A program made the translations under genes and the position numbers. From Streptacidiphilus albus JL83 (GTDB taxonomy: Bacteria > Actinomycetota > Actinomycetes > Streptomycetales > Streptomycetaceae), in assembly GCF_000744705.1 (NCBI RefSeq), contig NZ_JQML01000001.1, positions 3,048,017-3,112,016 of the forward strand: a stretch of 64,000 bases of DNA, read 5' to 3'. Numbering within the stretch: the stretch's first letter is position 1; every line of letters begins with the position of its first letter. The notes beneath the pieces are model-generated. The model was not told where the DNA came from, did not search any database, and was given only the letters and a program-made list of their open reading frames with translations. This document shows, in pieces, positions 43,411 to 53,803 of this stretch.

Positions 43411-43490
43411 CTCCGCCGCCCGCCACCGAGCCGCCCCCCATCGAGCCGCGCAGCGGGCTCAGGGGGGCTCAGGGGGCTCAGGTCAGGGGC

Positions 43491-44186
43491 TCAGGGGATC
43501 ACTACGACCGGTCGGTTGGCGCGCCGCGCCAGCCGGCCGGCCACCGAACCGAAGATCCGGCCGAGGAGCCCGTGGGTGCCGCCGACGACGATCGCGTCGG
43601 CCGCGTACTCACGGGCGACCTCCTCCAGCTCGTGGCAGATGTCGCCGCCGCGCTCCACCAGCACCCAGGGCACGTCCCGCAGATAGTCCGAACACGCCAG
43701 TTCGAGGCCGAGCACCTCGGTCCGGTGGTCCGGGACGTCCACGAAGACAGGCGGCTCGCAGCCCGCCCAGACCGTGGCCGGCAGCCTGTTCGCCACATGG
43801 ACGATCACCAGGCCGGCCCGGGAGCGCCGGGCCATGCCGACGGCGTACGCCAGCGCCCTCTCACTGGAGACCGAGCCGTCGAATCCGACGACGACGCCGT
43901 GGAGGAACGCCGGGTCACAGGGGCGCACTCCCTGCGACTGGACTTCAAAACTGGGCATGGATGGATGGATTCCCGTCAGGGGCTCGGGCGGGGGCTTGTG
44001 CGGATGCTGGTGCGGGGAGTCGGGCGACGCGTTCTCGCCACGACTGGGCACTGGGCCCGGTGAGCCGAGGGGGGACTTCCACAACTTGGATTTGGGCCTG
44101 GGCAGACGCGGCTTCGGCCGCTCCGTGGGGTGAGCCACGGACCTGCCGTCACTGGGCTCTGGAAGCTCGTAACCGGCCATGGTCAT
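43491..44186 (-). CDS. Universal stress protein (UspA family) with N-terminal extension
   Basis: 231 residues. The C-terminal 140 are a UspA domain: 'GVVVGFDGSVSSERALAYAVGMA', 'LVIVHVANRL' and the ATP-binding loop 'VGGTHGLLGRIFGSVAGRLARRANRPVVVI' (G-2x-G-9x-G-S). The N-terminal 90 residues are Pro/His-rich and probably disordered. The start at 44186 gives MTMAGYELPEP, or 44180 gives MAGYELPEP. Family members begin near MAGYELPEP, so either is likely. It converges with acdH. Usp proteins help survival in stationary phase or low oxygen, but no specific partner is seen. Confidence 0.82.
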   Translation of the reverse strand: MTMAGYELPEPSDGRSVAHPTERPKPRLPRPKSKLWKSPLGSPGPVPSRGENASPDSPHQHPHKPPPEPLTGIHPSMPSFEVQSQGVRPCDPAFLHGVVVGFDGSVSSERALAYAVGMARRSRAGLVIVHVANRLPATVWAGCEPPVFVDVPDHRTEVLGLELACSDYLRDVPWVLVERGGDICHELEEVAREYAADAIVVGGTHGLLGRIFGSVAGRLARRANRPVVVIP

Positions 44187-44820
44187 GGTCGTTTCGGCGA
44201 GGTGGGATATGGACTGATATGCATGGTCACGACCCGCAGCACGTTGGACCGGGGGCGCCTCCACTGCGCTCTGCCCCGTTTCCGAAGCAGGCCGAGTGTC
44301 GGCTTGCGTGACCTCTTCCCTCCAGGGTACGGCGACAATCTGTCCGCGCCCAGATGCGGAGCGCAAGGAGCTCACGGTTACCACGAATGGCGGTCGCGTA
44401 CGCCGGAGCGCCCGGGGCGTGCATGGAGCATGCCGCAGCAACGGCACATTCGCAACGGTGCCCGCAGACCGTTCGCACGGGTGCGGCCTCCGTCGCCCGG
44501 CGGGAACCGCCGCACCGGCAACGGCCGCACCGGGTACGGGCACCGGGGCGGAGGATCCGGCGCGCCCTCCCGGCCGCCCGAGCGGCCTCCACCGCCCCCA
44601 GCGGGGCCCTGCGCCTTCCCCGGGGCCCTGCGCCTCCCCCGGCGGGGCGCTGCGCCTGCCAGGGGCCCCGGCCACCCCTGCCCGACCCCCGGCGGCCGCA
44701 GCGGACCCGGCAGTCCGCCCGCCGGCATCGCGCCACGACCCACAGCCGCGCCCGATCCGGCAGGCCAGTTTCGGCCAGTATGGGTAACTTGCCTCGTGCA
44801 TATGCCAACCGACTGAAACG
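44187..44820. other. Intergenic region between usp and HAD genes
   Basis: 634 bases with no gene that I can support. Several long open frames exist on both strands, but they are made of Pro/Arg/Gly/Ala low-complexity codons, as expected by chance at this GC content. A short GC-rich direct repeat (CCTGCGCCT-like units, about 44606-44660) is present. The promoter of usp must lie near 44187-44260 and that of the HAD gene near 44760-44820. Confidence 0.5.
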
Positions 44821-45507
44821 ATGCGTCCCATGCCGCCGCTGATGCTGTTCGACCTCGACAACACCCTGATCGACAGAGACCGCGCCTTTCGCGCCTGGGC
44901 CGCCTCCTTCCTCGCCGACCGCGACCTCCCGCCGAGCGGCCTCGACTGGCTGGTGACCCTCGACTGCGGCGGCTACGCCGGCCGACGGGTCGTGCTGCAG
45001 GCGGCGGTCGAGCACTTCGGCCTCAGCGAGGACGTCGAGCCGCTGCTGGAGGAGTACCGGGAGCACCTGGTGCAGTTGGTGGAGTGCCCCTCGGCCCATC
45101 TGGACGCGCTGCAGGCCGCCCGCGCGGCCGGCTGGACGATCGGCATCGTGAGCAACGGCGACACCAAGCCCCAACTGGCGAAGATGGAACGGACCGGCCT
45201 GGCCGACCTGGTGGACGGGTGGATCATCTCGGAGGAGGCCGACTGCGCCAAGCCCGACCCGCGCATCTTCCGGCTGGCCGCCGAGCGCTGCGGAGTCCGA
45301 CCGGACTCCGACTGGCCCGAGAACAGTTGGATGGTGGGCGACCACCCGCCGGCCGACATCGCCGGAGCCCGGCTCACCGGGCTGCGCAGCGTCTGGCTCG
45401 CCCACGGCCGCCCCTGGCCCGAAACCGCCTACGCCCCCACCTTCACGGCCGACGCACTGCCGACCGCCGTGACGCACATCCTCGACTCGACCGGCGCACT
45501 CGACTGA
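44821..45507 (+). CDS. HAD family hydrolase
   Basis: 228 residues. HAD motif I is 'FDLDNTLID' (Asp11 nucleophile, Asp13), motif II is 'IVSNGD', motif III is the Lys in 'ADCAKPDPRIF' and motif IV is 'WMVGDHPPADIAGA'. The cap is the C1 helical type, as in phosphoglycolate and sugar phosphatases. It should dephosphorylate a small metabolite. ATG 44821 was taken. ATG 44830 is an alternative. Neither has a strong ribosome-binding site. Confidence 0.88.
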   Translation: MRPMPPLMLFDLDNTLIDRDRAFRAWAASFLADRDLPPSGLDWLVTLDCGGYAGRRVVLQAAVEHFGLSEDVEPLLEEYREHLVQLVECPSAHLDALQAARAAGWTIGIVSNGDTKPQLAKMERTGLADLVDGWIISEEADCAKPDPRIFRLAAERCGVRPDSDWPENSWMVGDHPPADIAGARLTGLRSVWLAHGRPWPETAYAPTFTADALPTAVTHILDSTGALD

Positions 45508-45988
45508 GCACACGCAACCGCCGTTACGCGCCCCCCTTCACGCCCGTACGCCCCCTGCGCTCCCAAGCATTGGTTTTCGGTCAACTTCGTCGGGTTCCCT
45601 CATGATTGAATGCGCGTCCGGTTCTGTATCCCGCGCTGAGCTGCAGGTTCTCGCGAACCGGCCAATCGGCCGTGCGACAACTGGCCAGCACCTGACACGC
45701 CCCCTTCCCCGACGGCCCGTCGGGTGCGACCCTCGGTGATCGAATGCTTCACGCCAAATTGCCTTGTCGACATAGCGTTAGATGGTGAACTAGTCGCACC
45801 AACATCCCTGGACACAGTAGATTCGATCTTGGCGAGTGCGGGGGGCCGCGAAATGCTGCACAGGACCGATCAACCATGACGCCCCAGGCGTGGGCCGCGC
45901 GCTCGAGCACTCCCGGTGATATGCCGGGCGTTCCGCGCGTCGCACCACTCACGTCAGCGGCACACACGACCGAGGGGGCCGGAGCGCC
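45508..45988. promoter_or_regulatory. Long upstream region of adpA
   Basis: 481 bases, richer in A/T than the surrounding genes. Streptomycete adpA genes have long regulated promoters, bound by AdpA itself, gamma-butyrolactone receptors and BldD. Sequence such as TTGTCGACATAGCGTTAGAT (45763-45782) may be part of the promoter. I do not see a perfect match to a named operator, and no gene is supported here. Confidence 0.55.
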
Positions 45989-47662
45989 TTGAGCAGGGTG
46001 AGTAGGAGCGCCGCAACAACGGACGGCGCAGCGTCCCCGCACGAACGGCGCGGAGCGTTCGCCGCGCTCGGTACCGGTGAACGTGTCGCCAGCGTCCCCA
46101 CACCTACTCCCCCCTCCGACGAACCGTCAGCCGGCGCTGCTCCCCGCAAGCTCTCCGGTCGCCGTCGCCCCGAGGTCGTCGCCGTCCTCCTGTTCAGCGG
46201 AGCGCCGATCTTCGAGAGCTCCATCCCGCTCTCCGTCTTCGGCGTCGACCGCCAGGACGCCGGCGTCCCCCGTTACCGGCTGCTGGTGTGCGCCGGGGAG
46301 GACGGGCCGCTGGCCACCACCGGCGGGCTGACCATGACCGCCCCCTACGGCCTGGAGTCCCTGGGACGGGCCGGCACCGTGGTCGTGCCCGCCTGGCGCT
46401 CCGCCGCCCAACTCCCGCCGCCCGAGGCGCTGGAGGCGCTGCGCAAGGCGCACCGCGAGGGGGCCAGGATCATCGGGCTGTGCACCGGCGCCTTCGTCCT
46501 CGCCGCCGCCGGCCTGCTGGACGGACGGCCGGCCACCACCCACTGGATGTACGCGCCCACCCTCGCCAAGCGGTACCCGCAGATCCAGGTGGACCCGAGG
46601 GAACTGTTCATCGACGACGGCGACGTCCTGACCAGCGCCGGCACCGCCGCCGGGATCGACCTCTGCCTCCATGTGGTCCGCAGCGACCACGGGGCCGAGG
46701 CGGCAGCCGCGTTGGCCCGCCGACTGGTGGTACCGGCGCGCCGCAGCGGAGGACAGGCCCAGTACATCGATCGGTCTTTACCTGAAGAGATCGGCAACGA
46801 CCCGCTCGCCGAGGTCGTGACCTGGGCCCTGGACAACCTCTCCAAGCAGTTCGACGTGGAGACCCTGGCGGCCCGCGCCTACATGAGCCGGCGCACCTTC
46901 GACCGGCGCTTCCGTTCGCTCACCGGCAGTGCTCCGCTGCAGTGGCTGATCTCGCAGCGGGTGCTGCAGGCGCAGCGGCTGCTGGAGAGCACGGACGTGT
47001 CCGTGGACGAGGTGGCCAGGCGGTGCGGCTTCCGTTCGCCGGTGGCACTGCGAGGGCACTTCCGTCGACAGCTCGGGGTCTCCCCCGCCGTCTACCGGAC
47101 GTCCTTCCGGGCCCGGCAGTCGGTTCCCGCTCCCTCGGACGGCCAGTCGGCGTCCCCGACGGGCAGTCAGGTCGGCGGCGGCTCGTTCATCGGTGCGGCC
47201 GCCTCGGCCTTCCCCGGCCAGGGCGCCCCGTCCCAGGGGTTCGCCGGGCAGGGGCTGACCGGGCAGGGGTTGGGCGGCCAGGGCTTCGGCGGCCAGGGGC
47301 AGGGGTTCGGCGGGCACGCGGCCGGCCAGGGCTTCACCGGCTCCGGGCAGGGCCTCGGCGGCTCCGGCCTCGGCGGCTCCGGGCAGGGCCTCGGCGGTCA
47401 GGTGGTGAGCGGTCAGGGCCTCGCCGGTCCGGGTTTCTCCGTCCCGGGCAGCGGTGACGCCCCACGCGTCCCCCGGCCGAACACCCGCTCGCGGCGGACC
47501 GGTCGGCCCGGCCCCGGCGATCCGGGGCTGGCCGACCACGCCGCCACCGAGGACGGCCGAGGCGAACGCGACTTCCCCGAGCCCCCCGGCGGCGGGGGCG
47601 GGACGGCGCGGGCGCACCCCGACGCCGTGGCCCCGGTCCTCCAGCGGGGCGCGCGGGAGTAG
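45989..47662 (+). CDS. adpA: AdpA-type master regulator of development
   Basis: 557 residues. The core (about 55-375) matches AdpA: 'KLSGRRRPEVVAVLLFSGAPIFESSIPLSVFGVDRQDAGVPRYRLLVCAG' opens the DJ-1/PfpI-like dimer domain, and 'FDVETLAARAYMSRRTFDRRFRSLTGSAPLQWLISQRVLQAQRLLE' is the AraC-type DNA-binding domain. Leu264 is coded by TTA (46778-46780) between the domains, the site of bldA control in streptomycetes. A Gly/Gln-rich tail of about 100 residues and a charged end make it some 150 residues longer than usual. The start is TTG 45989 (GGAG five bases before). GTG 45998 is the alternative. It is followed by orn, as in Streptomyces. Confidence 0.93.
   Translation: MSRVSRSAATTDGAASPHERRGAFAALGTGERVASVPTPTPPSDEPSAGAAPRKLSGRRRPEVVAVLLFSGAPIFESSIPLSVFGVDRQDAGVPRYRLLVCAGEDGPLATTGGLTMTAPYGLESLGRAGTVVVPAWRSAAQLPPPEALEALRKAHREGARIIGLCTGAFVLAAAGLLDGRPATTHWMYAPTLAKRYPQIQVDPRELFIDDGDVLTSAGTAAGIDLCLHVVRSDHGAEAAAALARRLVVPARRSGGQAQYIDRSLPEEIGNDPLAEVVTWALDNLSKQFDVETLAARAYMSRRTFDRRFRSLTGSAPLQWLISQRVLQAQRLLESTDVSVDEVARRCGFRSPVALRGHFRRQLGVSPAVYRTSFRARQSVPAPSDGQSASPTGSQVGGGSFIGAAASAFPGQGAPSQGFAGQGLTGQGLGGQGFGGQGQGFGGHAAGQGFTGSGQGLGGSGLGGSGQGLGGQVVSGQGLAGPGFSVPGSGDAPRVPRPNTRSRRTGRPGPGDPGLADHAATEDGRGERDFPEPPGGGGGTARAHPDAVAPVLQRGARE
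46778..46780 (+). promoter_or_regulatory. In-frame TTA codon (bldA control)
   Basis: The codon is in frame with adpA (R-S-L-P-E). TTA is very rare in streptomycetes and is read only by the bldA tRNA, so translation of AdpA is delayed until that tRNA matures. Position between the two domains agrees with known adpA genes. Confidence 0.92.
47180..47460 (+). repeat. Gly/Gln-rich repeat tail coding region in adpA
   Basis: Repeats of the type GQG(L/F)(G/T/A) fill this stretch: FAGQGLTGQGLGGQGFGG, then QGLGGSGLGGSG. The DNA is a degenerate 15-bp-like repeat (GGCCAGGGG...). Low-complexity Gly/Gln tails are not part of typical AdpA. Confidence 0.8.
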
Positions 47663-47877
47663 CGCGGAGGCAGGCGGAGCAGGTCCGGGCCGAAACGCGG
47701 CGGCCCGGACCCGAGCCGACCGCGTCGGCCGTACGGGCCGTGCCCCGGCTGCGGCGCGGTTTGACTTGCGCACCGGACGACGGATGATCGACTATGCGGG
47801 ACCGGTACGTCGCCCCGGCGTCCCACCGGTTCCGCACAGCCCGTATCGGACGAAAGCCACTCAGGACGGTGAACCGC

Positions 47878-48480
47878 GTGAATGATCGCATGGTCTGGAT
47901 CGACTGCGAGATGACAGGGCTCGACCTCGAACGGGATGCGCTGGTGGAGGTCGCCGCGCTGGTCACCGACTCCGAGCTGAACATCCTGGGCGAGGGCGTG
48001 GACGTGGTGATCCGTCCCCCGGCCGAGGCGATCAACACCATGCCGGACGTGGTGCGGGAGATGCACACCGCCTCGGGCCTGCTCACCGAGCTGGAACAGG
48101 GCGGCACCCTGGCCGAGGCCGAGGCGCAGGTGCTCGCCTACATCCGCGAGCACATCCCCGAGGCCGGCAAGGCCCCCCTGTGCGGCAACTCGGTGGCGAC
48201 GGACCGCGGCTTCCTCGCCCGGGACATGGCCACCCTGGAGCAGCACCTGCACTACCGGATCGTGGACGTCTCCTCGATCAAGGAGCTGGCCCGGCGCTGG
48301 TACCCGCGCGCCTACTACAACAGCCCCAAGAAGGTGGGCAACCACCGTGCGCTGGCGGACATCCGCGAGAGCATCGCGGAGCTGCGCTTCTACCGCGAGG
48401 CCGTCTTCGTGCCCCAGCCGGGCCCGGACACCGACGCCGCCCGGGCCATCGCCGCGCGGCACCAACTGCCCCCGGCCTGA
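47878..48480 (+). CDS. orn: Oligoribonuclease
   Basis: 200 residues, a DEDDh 3'-5' exoribonuclease: 'WIDCEMTGL' (Asp9, Glu11), '[11 protein letters not shown]', and '[13 protein letters not shown]' with the catalytic His and Asp. It removes the final two- to five-base RNA pieces and the pGpG left from c-di-GMP breakdown. The N-terminus (V/M)[13 protein letters not shown] is that of streptomycete OrnA, so GTG 47878 is the start. It lies downstream of adpA and upstream of tRNA-His, and streptomycete orn is transcribed partly from its own developmentally controlled promoter. Confidence 0.95.
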   Translation: MNDRMVWIDCEMTGLDLERDALVEVAALVTDSELNILGEGVDVVIRPPAEAINTMPDVVREMHTASGLLTELEQGGTLAEAEAQVLAYIREHIPEAGKAPLCGNSVATDRGFLARDMATLEQHLHYRIVDVSSIKELARRWYPRAYYNSPKKVGNHRALADIRESIAELRFYREAVFVPQPGPDTDAARAIAARHQLPPA

Positions 48481-48592
48481 CCTGCTGCGACAACCGGGGC
48501 CGACACGCACGACCGGCTCGGAAAGCCGGTCGTGAGCACCGCTCGGGATCCTGTAGAGTTATCCCCGTCAGCGCGACAGAGCGCAGACGGAT

Positions 48593-48669
48593 GGTGGGTG
48601 TAGCTCAGCTGGCAGAGCACTGGGTTGTGATCCCAGGTGTCGCGGGTTCGAGCCCCGTCACTCACCCCA
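48593..48669 (+). tRNA. tRNA-His (anticodon GTG)
   Basis: The cloverleaf is complete. The acceptor stem GTGGGTG pairs with CACTCAC with one G-T pair. The anticodon stem CTGGG/CCCAG encloses TTGTGAT with anticodon GTG, and the T arm is GCGGG-TTCGAGC-CCCGT. The 3' CCA is encoded. The base before the acceptor stem is G and the discriminator is C, the G-1:C73 pair that marks tRNA-His. A strong terminator follows. Confidence 0.97.
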
Positions 48670-48672
48670 TCG

Positions 48673-48707
48673 GTAGGGCCCGGTTCTCCTGGAGAACCGG
48701 GCCCTAC
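48673..48707. terminator. Terminator after tRNA-His and slipin
   Basis: Two perfect 16-base arms (48673-48688 and 48692-48707) flank a CTG loop, then TTG. It lies between the tRNA and the convergent slipin gene and can serve both. Confidence 0.9.
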
Positions 48708-48775
48708 TTGCTGTGCTCCGTCGCCCGGTCGGTCCGTGCCCAAGCCCCAGGGGCGACCGGCGGGCTGTCGCCCCG

Positions 48776-49789
48776 TCAGCCGGCTGCGCCGTCGGGCCGC
48801 TCGTCGACGGGCGGGCCATCGATCCGGTGCTGCGCCTCCGGCTCGGGCCCGTCGAGTTCGCGGACGTCCAGCTCGGGCACCTCGACGGCGGGCACCTCGA
48901 CGGCGGGCACGTCGACCTCCGGCACTGCCAGCTCGGGGACGTCGGCGATGTCCGGCAGCGCCGCCAGCGCCTCGTCCAGCGGGATCGGCTCGGGCATCGG
49001 CCTGCGCGGCACCGAGGTCGGCGACTTGGACCGCTCGGGGGTGGCCCCGTCCAGGAAGCGGAGCAGTTCCACCGGGAAGGGCAGCACCAGCGTGGAGTTC
49101 TTCTCCGCCGCGACCTCGACCACCGTCTGCAGCAGCCGCAGCTGGAGCGCGGCCGGGGTCTCACTCATGATCATGGCGGCCTCGGACAGCTTCTGGGAGG
49201 CCTGGAACTCACCGTCCGCGGTGATGATCCGCGCTCGGCGCTCACGCTCGGCCTCGGCCTGCCGGGACATCGACCGCTTCATCGACTCGGGCAGCGCCAC
49301 ATCCTTGATCTCCACCCGGTCGATCAGGATGCCCCAGCCGTTGGAGGGGCTCTCCAGCATCAGCTCCAGGCCCTGGTTCAGCGGCTCGCGGTTGGTCAGC
49401 AGGTCGTCGAGCTCGCTCTTGCCGATGATCGACCGGAGCGAGGTCTGCGCGACCTGGGACATCGCGAAGGTGTAGTTCTGCACATTGACCGAGGCCAGGA
49501 CCGGGTCCTTGACCTGGAAGTAGACGACCGCGTCCACCCGGACCGTGACGTTGTCCCGGGTGATGCCCTCCTGGGCCGGCACCGGCATGGTGATGATCTG
49601 GACGTTGACCTTGCGCAGCCGGTCGGCGACGGGGATCAGCAGGGTCAGCCCTGGCTGCCTGATCGACTTGTGGACCCGCCCGAAGCGGAAGACGACGCCG
49701 CGCTCGAACTGCTGCACCACCCGCACGCCGGTGGCCACCCACAGCGCACCTGCCCCCAGCACACCCAGAAGCACGTCAACTCCGAGCAT
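48776..49789 (-). CDS. Slipin/stomatin (SPFH domain) membrane protein
   Basis: 337 residues. One N-terminal membrane helix ('LLGVLGAGALWVATGVRVV') is followed by the SPFH domain: 'QQFERGVVFRFGRVHKSIRQPGLTLLIPVADRLRKVNVQIITMPVPAQEGITRDNVTVRVDAVVYFQV', then a coiled coil ('AEAERERRARIITADGEFQASQKLSEAA'). The C-terminal 60 residues are acidic with a VPEVDVPAVEVPAVEV repeat. Slipins organise membrane domains and protease complexes, but no NfeD partner gene is adjacent here. ATG 49789 with a GGGGTG site was chosen over 49813. Confidence 0.9.
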   Translation of the reverse strand: MLGVDVLLGVLGAGALWVATGVRVVQQFERGVVFRFGRVHKSIRQPGLTLLIPVADRLRKVNVQIITMPVPAQEGITRDNVTVRVDAVVYFQVKDPVLASVNVQNYTFAMSQVAQTSLRSIIGKSELDDLLTNREPLNQGLELMLESPSNGWGILIDRVEIKDVALPESMKRSMSRQAEAERERRARIITADGEFQASQKLSEAAMIMSETPAALQLRLLQTVVEVAAEKNSTLVLPFPVELLRFLDGATPERSKSPTSVPRRPMPEPIPLDEALAALPDIADVPELAVPEVDVPAVEVPAVEVPELDVRELDGPEPEAQHRIDGPPVDERPDGAAG

Positions 49790-49893
49790 CCCAGCACCCC
49801 ACCTCATCAGCACATACGGTGGCCCGACAGCTGTCGGTAACAGTCACTCCCAACGTTACTCGGCAGTCCCTGTCACCGGAACGGTTAGGACGA

Positions 49894-50637
49894 TCAACCA
49901 CTCACCGGGATCACCTGTACGCCGAAGGCGGCCAGCAGCACCGCTGCCTGCCGCTCCGAGACGCAGGCGCCGCGCAGCACCGGAATGTCCGTGACCGTCG
50001 GCTCGCCCAGGTCGGCGCCCCGGAGATCCGCCCCGGCGAACCGGGCGGAGCGCAGTTCCGCCCCGCCGAGCCGGCAGCCGTCGAGCACGGCGTCCCGGAA
50101 GTCGCAGCCGGTGAGGTCGGCCTCGGTGAAGTTGAGCCCGTCCAGCACCGCTCCCCGGAAGTCCAGACCGGCCACGTCGGCGAGGCCGAGATGGCAGCGG
50201 ACGAAGGTGTAGCCGATCCCGCGCAGGGCCGAGAGCCGGGCCCCGACCAGTCGGCACTCCTCGAACCGGGCGCCGGCCAGCAGGGTCTGGCCCCACTGCG
50301 AGTTCGCCAGGTCGATCCCGTGGAAGACCGCGTCGGTCAGGTCCGCCCGTCCCGCCTTGAGGAAGGCGGCGCTGCCCCCTTCGAACCTGGCCTGGTCGAG
50401 CATGGCCCCGCCGAGGTCGGCCCGGTCCAGCCGGCAGTCGAGGAAGGCCGCCTCGGCCAACCGGACCCCGCGCAGGTCGCTGTCCTCGAAGCCGCAGTTG
50501 CGGAAGGTGAAGGGTGCGGCCGGGTAGGACAGCGCCCGGCGGAGGTCGAACCCGGAGAAGTCGACGCCGACGTGCTCCCGCCGGTCGGCGAGCAGGCTCC
50601 GGGCATCGAGGTCGGTCTCGGGACGTTGAGTGGTCAC
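49894..50637 (-). CDS. Pentapeptide repeat protein
   Basis: 247 residues made almost wholly of A(D/N)LXX-type repeats ('FSGFDLRRALS', 'CGFEDSDLRGVRLAEAAFLDCRLDRADLGGAML', 'ADLTGCDFRDAVLDGCRLGGAELRSARFAGADLRGADL'). These form a right-handed four-sided beta-helix that can mimic DNA, as in Qnr and MfpA, which protect DNA gyrase. The role of this one is unknown. GTG 50637 is assumed from the position of the repeats. Its ribosome-binding site is weak. It is upstream of slipin in the same direction. Confidence 0.82.
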   Translation of the reverse strand: MTTQRPETDLDARSLLADRREHVGVDFSGFDLRRALSYPAAPFTFRNCGFEDSDLRGVRLAEAAFLDCRLDRADLGGAMLDQARFEGGSAAFLKAGRADLTDAVFHGIDLANSQWGQTLLAGARFEECRLVGARLSALRGIGYTFVRCHLGLADVAGLDFRGAVLDGLNFTEADLTGCDFRDAVLDGCRLGGAELRSARFAGADLRGADLGEPTVTDIPVLRGACVSERQAAVLLAAFGVQVIPVSG

Positions 50638-50749
50638 CCGGCCCACGCTCTCACACGGCTCCGACAACCGGTCCTGGCGCACGGCGCCGAGGACCGCCCG
50701 GCCGCGCCCGCCCTCGCCCGCGCTGCTCGCCCGCGCCGCGCGCCCCGGC

Positions 50750-51802
50750 TCAGGCCGAGGCCCGCAGCACCAGCTCCGTGGCCAGCTCGATCCGCTCATG
50801 GGTGCGGTCCGGGGCCGCGATCTCGTCCAGCAGCAGCCTGGCCATCATCCGTCCCATCTCCTCCGTGGGCTGGCGGATGGTGGTCAGTGGCGGATCCGTG
50901 TGCCGGGCCACCGAGGAGTCGTCGAAGCCGATGACCGCCACGTCGTCGGGCACCCTGCGCCCGGCCTCGCGCAGGGCGCGCAGCGCGCCGACCGCCATCA
51001 GGTCGGAGGCGACGAAGACCCCGTCCAGCTCCGGCCGTCGGCCCAGCAGTTCGCGCATCTGCCGGTGCCCGGTCTCCTCGGTGAAGTCACCGTTGACCAC
51101 CAGCTCCTCCTGCTGGGGCAGCCCGACCGCGTCCAGGGCCTGGCGGTACCCCTGGAGACGGCTGCGTCCGGCCTCCATCCCCAGCGGGCCGGTGATGGTG
51201 GCGATCCGGGTGCAGCCGCGACTCGCCAGGTGGCGGACCGCGGCCTCGGCGCCGCCGCGGTTGTCGCAGTCCACGTAGCTCAGCGTCTCCAGGACCGAGC
51301 GGCGACCGCCGAGGACGGCCGGCAGGCCGAGCCGTTCCAGCAGGTCGAGCACCGGGTCCTCGGTCCGGACGGAGACCATCAGCACCCCGTCCACCCGGTG
51401 TCCGCTCAGGTAGGTGCCGAGACGGGTGCGCTCCTGGTCGGTGCGGACCAGTATCAGCAGCAGCTGCATGTCGGTCTCGGCCAGCTCGGTGGCCACGCCG
51501 CGGATGATCTGCGCGAAGAAGGGCTCGGAGGCGAGCCGGCTCTCGGTCTCCGGGATGACCAGGGCGACCGCGTCGGTCCGGCTGGTGACCAGGGTGCGCG
51601 CGGCGCGGTTGGGTACGTAGCCCAGCTCGGCGATGGCCTGCTGGACGACGGCGCGCGCCTGGTCGCTCACCCCCGGCGAGCCGTTGACCACCCGGGAGAC
51701 GGTGCCCCGGCCGACCCCGGCGTGCCGGGCGACCGCCTCCAGCGTGGGGCGGGCGGCCCTCGGCTTCGACACGGGGTGCGGGCGTTCGGCAGCGTCGGTC
51801 AT
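50750..51802 (-). CDS. cebR: CebR-like LacI family repressor
   Basis: 350 residues. The HTH 'PTLEAVARHAGVGRGTVSRVVNGSPGVSDQARAVVQQAIAELGYVPNRAARTL' and the body 'MQLLLILVRTDQERTRLGTYLSGHRVDGVLMVSVRTEDP' are close to CebR, the streptomycete repressor released by cellobiose. The hinge is 'NRAAR'. ATG 51802 has a GGAGGG site. It is divergent from the GH1 gene, and a perfect CebR box lies in the gap. CebR in other streptomycetes is next to the cebEFG-bglC importer/enzyme genes. Here cebEFG is missing. Confidence 0.85.
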   Translation of the reverse strand: MTDAAERPHPVSKPRAARPTLEAVARHAGVGRGTVSRVVNGSPGVSDQARAVVQQAIAELGYVPNRAARTLVTSRTDAVALVIPETESRLASEPFFAQIIRGVATELAETDMQLLLILVRTDQERTRLGTYLSGHRVDGVLMVSVRTEDPVLDLLERLGLPAVLGGRRSVLETLSYVDCDNRGGAEAAVRHLASRGCTRIATITGPLGMEAGRSRLQGYRQALDAVGLPQQEELVVNGDFTEETGHRQMRELLGRRPELDGVFVASDLMAVGALRALREAGRRVPDDVAVIGFDDSSVARHTDPPLTTIRQPTEEMGRMMARLLLDEIAAPDRTHERIELATELVLRASA

Positions 51803-51934
51803 CGCGGGCCCTCCTTCTCGTTCGAGTGGCACCTTAGACCACTCCCGTCGGAAGGGTTGCCGTCTTCACGGGTGCGCTGACCCGCGTTGCTTGACAGTCG
51901 CTGCGGTTGGGGCGACGATTTCGAGAGGTTCGAT

Positions 51935-51948
51935 TGGGAGCGCTCCCA
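51935..51948. promoter_or_regulatory. CebR box 1 (perfect)
   Basis: TGGGAGCGCTCCCA is a perfect palindrome and the known CebR consensus. It lies between the divergent repressor and GH1 genes, 133 and 118 bases from their starts. Confidence 0.92.
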
Positions 51949-52050
51949 TCCACATGGACACTCCCCACGCTTCCCGTCGGACCGGACCGACCGGACCGAC
52001 CGCACTGGCATGCGCGTGCACCCGACCCGTCCCACCGTCCACCAACTTTT

Positions 52051-52064
52051 TGGGAGCGCTCCCG
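52051..52064. promoter_or_regulatory. CebR box 2, over the ribosome-binding site of the GH1 gene
   Basis: TGGGAGCGCTCCCG matches 13 of 14 consensus positions. It ends one base before ATG 52066, and its GGGAG half is the ribosome-binding site, so operator and translation start overlap. Confidence 0.88.
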
Positions 52065-52065
52065 T

Positions 52066-53610
<1,545 letters not shown>

Positions 53611-53621
53611 GTGAAGTGCAC

Positions 53622-53664
53622 CGAGCCGCGCCGCGCCCCCGTTACGGGGGCGCGGCGCGGCTCG
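53622..53664 (+). terminator. Terminator of the GH1 gene
   Basis: Two perfect 20-base arms (53622-53641 and 53645-53664) around TTA, 11 bases past the stop codon. Confidence 0.92.
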
Positions 53665-53803
53665 TTGTGTCGGGTGGATCACCGTCGCGCGCCCGCCCCT
53701 CCGGCGGGCCGCCCCGAGGCGGATCCAGGCAGCACGCCCCGACCCGGCCCGGCAGGCCCCGCCTGCCGCGACCGGCCAACTCGGCGAGGAAGTACCGAAC
53801 CTG

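Noticed and set aside
44354..44842. Gene between usp and the HAD hydrolase
   Set aside because: Frames here are Pro/Arg/Ala-rich on all strands with no clear start site, and one overlaps the HAD start.
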